From: Cellulomonas sp. SLBN-39
Lineage (GTDB): Bacteria > Actinomycetota > Actinomycetes > Actinomycetales > Cellulomonadaceae
Assembly: GCF_006715865.1 (NCBI RefSeq)
Contig: NZ_VFOA01000001.1
Coordinates: 3,162,001 to 3,226,000 of the forward strand
Reading direction: 5' to 3'
Length of the DNA stretch: 64,000 nt
The notes beneath the pieces are model-generated. The model was not told the origin of the DNA. It searched no databases and saw only the letters and a program-made list of their open reading frames with translations. A program made the translations under genes and the position numbers. Each line of letters begins with the position of its first letter. Position 1 is the first letter of the stretch. Shown here in pieces: positions 59,114 through 64,000 of this stretch.

Positions 59114-59488
59114 GGACGACGCTTCCTTCTCCGGCCGGCGGCCGGTCAGCGGGGCCACCGCGCCGACCGGGTCGTCGACGTCGTGGCAGAGCGGGAGGGG
59201 AGGGCGGTGCAGGGGTCGGGCGACGCCGGCGCGGGGCCGGTGCAGGGTCGTGCGGGGTGCCGTGCGAGGTGCTGTGCGAGGGTGCTGCGGTGGTGCGACG
59301 TGCGTGCTGCGGGACCGTGCGCGCCACGCCTGGCCCGGGGGTCGTCAGGGCAGCACGAGGTGGGGTGGAGCACGTGGTGACCCTCCGTGGCGCGCGGAGG
59401 TGAGGCAAGTGTGAGGCCGATGCGGTCGTTCGTCCAGCCCTCGGACGGGCGAAGGTGTCCTCGCAGGTCAGAGGTGGGTTCGACCGGT
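59114..59488. other. Intergenic region of 375 bp without a convincing gene
   Basis: Frames in this stretch are Arg/Pro-rich and lack family sequence. Part of it (about 59,215-59,330) is a low-complexity run of GTGC/GAGG words. A small hairpin CCTCCG (59382-59387) / CGGAGG (59395-59400) is present. I see no tRNA, no known RNA motif and no clear promoter for the transglutaminase gene. Confidence 0.5.
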
Positions 59489-59899
59489 TCAGGCAGGCCG
59501 TGCGGCGGGCCGCGCGCCACCGTCGCCGCGGCGCTTCTCGCGCAGCACCAGGAACGGCAGGAAGAACGTCGCGAGCGCGGTCACGAGCCACACCACGAGG
59601 GAGGCGAGCACCCAGGTGCTGACGCCCTCGATCGTGAGCCCGTCGGTCAGCGCGGAGGCCAGCAGCAGCGCCACGAACGCGGACAGCAGCCCGATGCCCC
59701 CGAGGAACGCCGGCGCGTACCGGTTCGCCATCTTCGCGATGAACGGCGCGAGCACCGACTGCGCGAGGGCGAACACCAGCACCGCGACCACGAACCCCGA
59801 CGGGTGCACCTCGAACCCGTCCAGCAGCAGCGACGCGGCCAGCAGGCCGAGCGCGGCGGAGGCGAGGAACACGACAGCCCGCAGCAGGAGGCGCACCAT
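59489..59899 (-). CDS. Phage holin superfamily IV-type membrane protein
   Basis: The 136-residue protein has four hydrophobic segments (about 5-24, 31-52, 60-82, 98-122) and begins MVRLLLRAVVFLASAALGLL, which fits the small four-helix family named after phage holins (Phage_holin_4_2, PF04020). In chromosomes, such proteins are common and are not evidence for a prophage; no phage genes are near. The C-terminus is basic (LREKRRGDGGARP). The ATG at 59899 lies six bases behind a -10 hexamer. Function unknown. Confidence 0.75.
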   Translation of the reverse strand: MVRLLLRAVVFLASAALGLLAASLLLDGFEVHPSGFVVAVLVFALAQSVLAPFIAKMANRYAPAFLGGIGLLSAFVALLLASALTDGLTIEGVSTWVLASLVVWLVTALATFFLPFLVLREKRRGDGGARPAARPA

Positions 59900-59905
59900 G
59901 AGGTC

Positions 59906-59911
59906 ACGGTA
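59906..59911 (-). promoter_or_regulatory. -10 element of a leaderless promoter (holin-like gene)
   Basis: TACCGT on the minus strand ends six bases before the ATG at 59899. Confidence 0.5.
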
Positions 59912-60039
59912 GACCCGTGTGACGTCGGGCACATCCGGACGCGTCGGGGCCCTTCGGGCGGACGAGGCGCCCGCCGACGGCTCCGCGCCCGCGCCGCCCC
60001 CCATCGGACGGGAGCCCCGTCACGGCGTCCGGGAACGGC

Positions 60040-60074
60040 GAAGGCCCCGACCGTGGTGCATGATCGGGGCCTTC
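60040..60074 (-). terminator. Terminator of tRNA-Asn
   Basis: GAAGGCCCCGA (60040-60050) pairs perfectly with TCGGGGCCTTC (60064-60074) over 11 bp with a 13-base loop. It lies five bases behind the 3' end of the tRNA gene. Confidence 0.75.
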
Positions 60075-60079
60075 TGACG

Positions 60080-60152
<73 letters not shown>

Positions 60153-60204
60153 TCGTGCGGGCAGAAACTCTAGCAGCAGCGCAGCCGTGCCCGTGACCAC
60201 CTGC

Positions 60205-60723
60205 TCAGCGCAGCCCCGCCTCCTCGCGCACGCGCCCCTCGCCGGCCTCGACCGCGCGCCGCACGTCCGGGTCGTCGAGGTCCACCGTGCCCGCACCGAG
60301 CGTCTGCGTGAACAGCGTCCCGTCCTCCGCGCGTCGCAGCGCGACCCGCACCACGACCTTCTCGCGGTCGTCGACCGGCACGTGCACCACGTGCACCACC
60401 GACTGCTGCACGCGCTCGCGGAACACCTGCGCCAGGTCCCGGCTGGCCCGCGAGTCGTCCGCCAGCACCAGGTCGGTGCGCGCCCCGCTGACCCACCGCA
60501 CCGTGAGCGTGCGTGTCTGAGCGTCCAGCGACCCGTGGTCCACGTCCGCCCACGCCGTCCGCGCAGGCGCCGCGTCGTCGCGGACGAGGTGCAGGGCCCG
60601 CCGGCTCGCCACCACCCACCCCGCGGGGCTCAGCGGTGCGGCGGCCAGCACGGCGTCGCCGCCCAGGTCGAGCCCGCGTCGCACGTCGTCGGGCAGGCGG
60701 TCACGGCGGGGGAGCAGGCGCAC
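60205..60723 (-). CDS. Conserved hypothetical protein
   Basis: The 172-residue soluble protein begins MRLLPRRDRLPDDVRRGLDL and has a beta-rich middle with AGWVVASRRALHLVRDD and TLTVRWVSGARTDLVLADD, which is reminiscent of PH-like strands. The C-terminal part is helical and acidic. I do not recognise a named family and no catalytic motif is visible. The GTG at 60723 is supported by a leaderless promoter. It lies between the two tRNA genes on the same strand. Confidence 0.7.
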   Translation of the reverse strand: MRLLPRRDRLPDDVRRGLDLGGDAVLAAAPLSPAGWVVASRRALHLVRDDAAPARTAWADVDHGSLDAQTRTLTVRWVSGARTDLVLADDSRASRDLAQVFRERVQQSVVHVVHVPVDDREKVVVRVALRRAEDGTLFTQTLGAGTVDLDDPDVRRAVEAGEGRVREEAGLR

Positions 60724-60729
60724 GCCGCC

Positions 60730-60735
60730 ACGCTA
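60730..60735 (-). promoter_or_regulatory. -10 element of a leaderless promoter (hypothetical gene between tRNAs)
   Basis: TAGCGT on the minus strand ends six bases before the GTG at 60723. Confidence 0.5.
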
Positions 60736-60762
60736 CCTCCGGCGCAGGGGTGGGCGCGGGGT

Positions 60763-60777
60763 GGGCCTTCTCGGCCC
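60763..60777 (-). terminator. Possible terminator of the CAT tRNA
   Basis: GGGCC (60763-60767) and GGCCC (60773-60777) pair over five bp with loop TTCTC, five bases behind the tRNA 3' end. The stem is short. Confidence 0.35.
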
Positions 60778-60781
60778 CGGG

Positions 60782-60855
60782 TGGGCCAGGTGGGGCTTGA
60801 ACCCACGACCGACGGATTATGAGTCCGCTGCTCTGACCGGCTGAGCTACTGGCCC
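60782..60855 (-). tRNA. tRNA with CAT anticodon (elongator Met or Ile2)
   Basis: On the minus strand, the 74-base gene has acceptor arms GGGCCAG and CTGGCCC, D-arm AGCTCAGCCGGTCAGAGC, an anticodon loop CTCATAA (anticodon CAT) and T-arm with GGTTCAAGCC. The discriminator base is A; CCA is not encoded. A paired first acceptor position excludes initiator tRNA-Met. Whether C34 is converted to lysidine, making this an Ile tRNA for AUA codons, cannot be decided by eye. Confidence 0.9.
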
Positions 60856-60919
60856 GGGGCGCCGCGGCGCCGCGTCGAGACTAGCGGCCCGACCGGCGCG
60901 CGCGGCGTCGTCGTGGCGG

Positions 60920-61291
60920 TCAGCGACCCCGCACGATGTGGTGCAGCACGACGTCGTGCACGTGCCGCGCCTTCTCGACCCCGCGGAACTCCGCCTCGTG
61001 CACGGTCCCGCCGGCGTCGACCGCGATCGTCGCGCCGGAGAAGAACCCGCCCGTCCAGGACTTGTCCGTCACGATCGAGACCGAGCGGACCTGCTTGTAC
61101 GGGACGGACGTGATCGCCGTGCGCTTGCCGACGAAGCTGTTGTCCTGGAACACGATGCGCAGGTCGGTCAGGCCGACGAAGCCCGTGCCCGTCCCCGTGC
61201 AGTCGTAGACGGCCAGCACCTGCTCGCCCTCGAGCAGCCCCTCGCGCACCTTGTCCAGCTGGTCCCGCTTGTCGTGCGGCACGTCGGCCAT
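60920..61291 (-). CDS. Bacterial PH-domain-like protein
   Basis: The 123-residue soluble protein has a short helical start (KRDQLDKVREGLLEGEQVLAVYDCT) and a beta-rich body with GFVGLTDLRIVFQDN, KRTAITSVPYKQVRSVSIVT and TIAVDAGGTVHEAEFRG, ending in a helix. This is the layout of bacterial PH (bPH) domains of the YvbH/SHOCT-like type. Ligand and role are unknown. GAGGAGG lies about six bases before the ATG at 61291. Confidence 0.75.
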   Translation of the reverse strand: MADVPHDKRDQLDKVREGLLEGEQVLAVYDCTGTGTGFVGLTDLRIVFQDNSFVGKRTAITSVPYKQVRSVSIVTDKSWTGGFFSGATIAVDAGGTVHEAEFRGVEKARHVHDVVLHHIVRGR

Positions 61292-61421
61292 GGACTCCTC
61301 CTCGTCCTCGGGTCGTCACCGGGGCACGGGCGCGCCCCCGACCGGCACAGTCTGCCGGGCCGGCGCGCCGGTCGTGACCGGTTCGTCCCCGTCCCGTCGT
61401 GCACGCCGCCGCCCGGGCCGC

Positions 61422-61427
61422 CACACT
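61422..61427 (+). promoter_or_regulatory. -10 element of a possible leaderless promoter (CPBP-like gene)
   Basis: CACACT ends six bases before the ATG at 61434. The match to a -10 consensus is weak. Confidence 0.3.
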
Positions 61428-61433
61428 CTGCGC

Positions 61434-62213
61434 ATGCCTGCAGGCCGACGGTCACCGGGGACGGCCCCCGCGGCGCCCGCGGGGGCGCTGCCCTGGGTCG
61501 CGCTGGGCTCGGTGCTGCTGGGGTGGCTGACGGTCATCGGCCTCGTGTCCATCTTCTACGGCCTCGACCGCGGCACCGCCGGGCTCGCCGACGCGCGCGT
61601 GGTGCGCAGCGACCTGCTCGCGCCGCACGTCGGCGGCCTCGTCGTCGCGGTGCTCGTCCCCGCGCTGTGGGGCCGGGCCCGTGACGTGCGCACCGAGCGC
61701 CGCACCGTCGCGCGCACCTGGTGGCTCGTGCCCGCCGCCGTCGTGGCGTGGGCGGCCTGGGCCCTCGACGTCGGCACCCTCCGGGCCTCCGGGCCCGGGC
61801 TGACCGTGGCGCTCGTCGTCGCGTGCCTCGTCGTCGCCCTCGACCTGGAGCTCGTGCTGCGCGGCTTCGTCGTGACGTTCCTGCGCGACCGCTGGGACGA
61901 GCCGTCGGTGGCGGTCGGCAGCGTGCTGGTCAGCGGCGCCGTGCTCCTGCTGCTCGGCCCGGGCGACGCCCCCGTGCGGGCCGGCTACGCGGTGGCCGCG
62001 GGCGTCCTGCTGTACTGCGCCCGCCGCGTCGGCGGCGGGCTCCTCGCCCCCGTCCTGCTGCACGCGGCGATCCTGGTGGCGCTGTGGTCCCAGGCGGTGG
62101 GCGACGCCGCCCTGCGCGCGCCGGGGCGGGTCGTCGACGTCGTGGTGCTCCTCGCGCTGGCCGCGGCGACGACGGTCGCCGGCGTGCTCGTGCTCCGTCG
62201 CGGCTGGCGCTGA
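61434..62213 (+). CDS. CPBP-like (CAAX protease family) membrane protein, motif partly degenerate
   Basis: The 259-residue protein has about seven to eight hydrophobic segments. The stretch LDLELVLRGFVVTFLRDR (about 140-157) is placed like the EExxxR motif of CPBP intramembrane proteases but has Leu for the first Glu. GGGLLAPVLLHAAI (about 201-214) is placed like the later His motif. It may be a non-catalytic or divergent CPBP member. The ATG at 61434 begins MPAGRRSPG; longer upstream sequence is not membrane-like. It is divergent from the PH-domain gene. Substrate and function are unknown. Confidence 0.65.
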   Translation: MPAGRRSPGTAPAAPAGALPWVALGSVLLGWLTVIGLVSIFYGLDRGTAGLADARVVRSDLLAPHVGGLVVAVLVPALWGRARDVRTERRTVARTWWLVPAAVVAWAAWALDVGTLRASGPGLTVALVVACLVVALDLELVLRGFVVTFLRDRWDEPSVAVGSVLVSGAVLLLLGPGDAPVRAGYAVAAGVLLYCARRVGGGLLAPVLLHAAILVALWSQAVGDAALRAPGRVVDVVVLLALAAATTVAGVLVLRRGWR

Positions 62214-62333
62214 CCGGCGCGCGGACCCGCCGGGCCGCCGTCTCCGGTCGCCGACCGGGCCGGTCGCTGCGACCATCGTCGCGGGTGCTGGCGCGAGGCC
62301 AGGGGGTGGGGGCCCGAGACCCGAAGGAGCCGC

Positions 62334-63116
62334 GTGACCACGCTCGCCGCACGTCATCCGCAGCACGCCTGGGAGGTCGGCGCACGCGCCGGCTACGCCG
62401 TGAGCGGGCTGCTGCACGCCCTGATCGGGGTGCTCGCCCTCCAGCTGGCGCTGGGCTCGTCGTCCGCCGACGCGGACCAGTCGGGTGCGCTCCAGGCCGT
62501 CGCGGGCTCGCCGTTCGGCGCTGTCGTGCTGTGGTTCGCCGTCGTGGCGTTCGTCGCGCTGGGGGCCTGGCAGGCGGCCGCCGCGCTGCGCGGTGCCGGC
62601 CAGGACACCGCGGACCGCGTGAAGGCCGGGGCCAAGGCCGTCATGTACCTGGCGCTCGCCGCCACCTCGTACGCGTTCGCGCAGGGGTCGGGGTCGTCGA
62701 GCAGCGGCCAGACGTCGGACGCGACGGCCCAGCTGATGCAGGCGCCGGCGGGGAGGTTCCTCGTGGGTGCGGTCGGCCTGGGTGTCGTCGCCGTGGGCGT
62801 CTACCACGTGGTCAAGGGTGTGCGGAGGAAGTTCCTCGACGACCTGCGCAGCCTGCCGTCCGGTCGCGCAGGTCGTGCCGCGCGCTGGTGCGGCGTGCTC
62901 GGGTACGCCGCCAAGGGTGCTGCCCTGGTGGTCGTCGGCGGGCTGTTCGTCGTCGCCGCGGTGCAGCAGGACCCCCAGGAGGCCACCGGTCTGGACGGAG
63001 CGCTCACGGCGCTGCGCGACGCGCCGATGGGGACGGTGCTGCTCGTGCTGGTGGCCGCCGGTTTCGTCCTGTTCGGGGTGTACTGCTTCGTCCGGGCACG
63101 CTTCGGAAGCCTGTGA
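62334..63116 (+). CDS. DUF1206 domain-containing membrane protein
   Basis: The 260-residue protein has six hydrophobic segments arranged as three repeated pairs, the hallmark of DUF1206. The repeats start ARAGYAVSGLLHALIGVLAL, AGAKAVMYLALAATSYA and RWCGVLGYAAKGAALVVVGG. The VYHVVKGVRRKFLDDL loop between repeats is also typical. The family role is not known. GAAGGAG lies about five bases before the GTG at 62334. No terminator is seen between it and the bldC leader. Confidence 0.9.
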   Translation: MTTLAARHPQHAWEVGARAGYAVSGLLHALIGVLALQLALGSSSADADQSGALQAVAGSPFGAVVLWFAVVAFVALGAWQAAAALRGAGQDTADRVKAGAKAVMYLALAATSYAFAQGSGSSSSGQTSDATAQLMQAPAGRFLVGAVGLGVVAVGVYHVVKGVRRKFLDDLRSLPSGRAGRAARWCGVLGYAAKGAALVVVGGLFVVAAVQQDPQEATGLDGALTALRDAPMGTVLLVLVAAGFVLFGVYCFVRARFGSL

Positions 63117-63146
63117 CGTTTCACCCGCACTCGTCCCGCACGGTTG

Positions 63147-63175
63147 TTGCGTGGATGTCCCGTATGGGGCATAGT
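63147..63175 (+). promoter_or_regulatory. Candidate bldC promoter
   Basis: TTGCGT (63147-63152) and CATAGT (63170-63175) are 17 bases apart. Transcription would start near 63182, just before the riboswitch. Confidence 0.5.
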
Positions 63176-63187
63176 CATTCGTGTCAG

Positions 63188-63262
63188 CGACAACGGCAAA
63201 CCCGCTGCAAGGCGGGGACGCAAAGCCACGGGGCCCACAGGGCCAGCCGAGCTACCGAACGA
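63188..63262 (+). ncRNA. Cyclic di-GMP-I (GEMM) riboswitch upstream of bldC
   Basis: The leader follows the GEMM-I pattern element by element. GGCAAA (63195-63200) is followed by the stem CCCGCT/GGCGGG closed by a GCAA tetraloop (63201-63216), then the invariant GACGCAAAGCC (63217-63227). A second hairpin GGCCC-ACA-GGGCC (63232-63244) precedes AGCCGAGCTACCGA, which closes the outer helix. The order, the GNRA tetraloop and the joining sequence correspond to the c-di-GMP-I aptamer of Vibrio cholerae. The Shine-Dalgarno GAAGGAG of bldC begins two bases behind the aptamer, so ligand binding could alter access to it. No terminator is evident between aptamer and gene. Confidence 0.85.
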
Positions 63263-63277
63263 CGAAGGAGCATGACC

Positions 63278-63496
63278 ATGTCTGTCGACATCCCCGCCGC
63301 CCCCCTCTCGCAGGGTTCGCTCCTCACGCCTGGTGAGGTCGCGGTGCTCTTCCGGGTCGACCCGAAGACGGTCACCCGCTGGGCGCAGGCCGGCAAGCTC
63401 TCCGCGGTCCGCACCCTCGGCGGGCACCGCCGCTTCCACGAGGCCGAGGTCCGCCAGCTCCTCACCGGTGTGCCGCAGCAGCGCATCGGCCAGTGA
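63278..63496 (+). CDS. bldC: BldC-family MerR-like DNA-binding protein
   Basis: The 72-residue protein is a single winged-helix domain of the BldC type: LLTPGEVAVLFRVDPKTVTR, then WAQAGKLSAVRTLGGHRRF, then HEAEVRQLLTG. BldC in Streptomyces binds direct repeats cooperatively and times development; homologs are found in non-sporulating Actinobacteria too. ATG 63278 is preferred because GAAGGAG lies seven bases upstream; ATG 63272 would leave only one base. The gene is preceded by a c-di-GMP-I riboswitch and followed by a strong terminator, so it is probably a single-gene transcript. Confidence 0.93.
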   Translation: MSVDIPAAPLSQGSLLTPGEVAVLFRVDPKTVTRWAQAGKLSAVRTLGGHRRFHEAEVRQLLTGVPQQRIGQ

Positions 63497-63532
63497 GGTC
63501 CCGCCGCCCGCGCGGCGGCCAGCACGGCATCG

Positions 63533-63566
63533 GACGCCGGTGGTGACATCTGTCACCACCGGCGTC
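63533..63566 (+). terminator. Terminator behind bldC
   Basis: GACGCCGGTGGTGACA (63533-63548) pairs perfectly with TGTCACCACCGGCGTC (63551-63566) over 16 bp with a two-base centre. It lies 37 bases behind the bldC stop. Confidence 0.8.
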
Positions 63567-63663
63567 GTGCTGTGCGCCCCGCGGGTCGCCGGCCTGCGGG
63601 CAGGGCCCGCCCTGGTGGCCTCACCGGGTCGGGCGGCGGCTCCCGACATGAAAGGATCGCCCC

Positions 63664-64000
63664 ATGGCTCTGCGTGAGATCCGCACCGTCGGCGACCCCG
63701 TCCTGCGCACCCCGTGCGACCCGATCACCGTGATCGACGACCGGGTGCGGACCCTCGTCGACGACCTCCTCGAGACCGTCGACATGGACGGCCGGGCCGG
63801 GCTGGCCGCGAACCAGATCGGCGTCGGCCTGCGGGCGTTCTCCTGGAACATCGACGACGAGATCGGCTACGTCCTCAACCCCGTCATCGTCGAGCTCTCC
63901 GAGGACGAGTACCAGGACGGTGACGAGGGCTGCCTGTCGGTCCCCGGCCTGTGGTACCCGACGCGGCGCGCCTGGTACGCGCGGGTCGTCGGGACCGACC
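63664..64000 (+). CDS. def: Peptide deformylase (partial, 3' end outside window)
   Basis: The first 112 residues are present. The enzyme removes the N-formyl group from new proteins. The start [20 protein letters not shown] is the family opening. Motif 1 is GLAANQIG (about 46-53), and motif 2 is EGCLSVPG (about 90-97), whose Cys is a metal ligand. The HExxH motif lies beyond the window. AAAGGA lies about eight bases before the ATG. Confidence 0.95.
   Translation, partial: MALREIRTVGDPVLRTPCDPITVIDDRVRTLVDDLLETVDMDGRAGLAANQIGVGLRAFSWNIDDEIGYVLNPVIVELSEDEYQDGDEGCLSVPGLWYPTRRAWYARVVGTD

Noticed and set aside
59215..59330. Low-complexity GTGC/GAGG run as a CRISPR or tandem repeat array
   Set aside because: The words are irregular in length and order and there are no spacer-like units of constant size.
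59489..59899. Possible prophage remnant suggested by a holin-like protein
   Set aside because: This four-helix family is common in actinobacterial chromosomes, and no lysin, integrase or structural phage gene lies nearby.

Overview
The window is about 75 percent GC with dense, short-spaced genes and many GTG starts. Gene content and order point to a high-GC actinobacterium of the Micrococcales, most like Cellulomonas; the genus is an inference from general protein character, not from a marker gene. The frame hrcA-dnaJ-rsmE ... phoH-ybeY-corC-era ... leuA-recO-uppS ... znu-glyS ... dgt-dnaG is the conserved actinobacterial housekeeping neighbourhood also known from Mycobacterium, with several lineage-specific blocks set into it.

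Layout. 1-1,166: tail of a membrane protein and a DUF3097 gene on the minus strand. 1,269-4,350: heat-shock repressor operon (CIRCE operator, hrcA, dnaJ, rsmE). 4,488-7,199: pyruvate phosphate dikinase (minus). 7,452-11,165: phoH-ybeY-corC-era, each overlapping the next by four bases. 11,226-29,948: a block of about 18.7 kb with a membrane-anchored hydrolase, then PP2C phosphatase, FHA protein, Ser/Thr kinase with a fibronectin-like ectodomain, a 2,007-residue N-anchored Ig-like/Fn3 surface protein, a MoxR ATPase, a DUF58 protein, a transglutaminase-like membrane protein lacking its catalytic Cys and His, an RDD-FHA fusion and a membrane-anchored propeller. 30,029-31,940: leuA behind a leucine-rich leader peptide and a structured leader. 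32,044-38,148: GyrI-like protein, recO-uppS, a VOC protein, a DedA-like protein and the zinc importer znuACB with a probable Zur box. 38,311-45,492: glyS, a RlaP-type nucleotidyltransferase, small genes, dusB, a PfkB kinase and a GCS2-type ligase. 45,503-54,398: a maltodextrin locus (alpha-glucosidase, LacI regulator, malEFG, GH13 enzyme). 54,460-58,260: dgt and dnaG with a YCII gene between. 58,319-64,000: a transglutaminase, small membrane and PH-domain proteins, two tRNAs, a CPBP-like protein, a DUF1206 protein, a c-di-GMP-I (GEMM) riboswitch in front of bldC, and the start of a peptide deformylase gene.

How the parts work together. The 12.9-29.9 kb block looks like one phospho-signalling and envelope module: kinase and phosphatase write and erase, two FHA proteins read, and the giant protein, kinase ectodomain and propeller lie outside the membrane. 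The maltodextrin locus combines uptake (MalEFG, no ATPase gene here), cytoplasmic cleavage by two GH13 enzymes, and LacI control through inverted repeats at the malE promoter. Many genes have a -10 hexamer ending 6-8 bases before the start codon, which predicts leaderless transcripts and fixes several starts.

The most notable regulatory findings are the GEMM riboswitch on bldC and the leuA leader, whose Leu-codon segment is perfectly complementary over 11 bases to the leuA Shine-Dalgarno region. No insertion sequence, prophage, CRISPR array or rRNA gene was seen.
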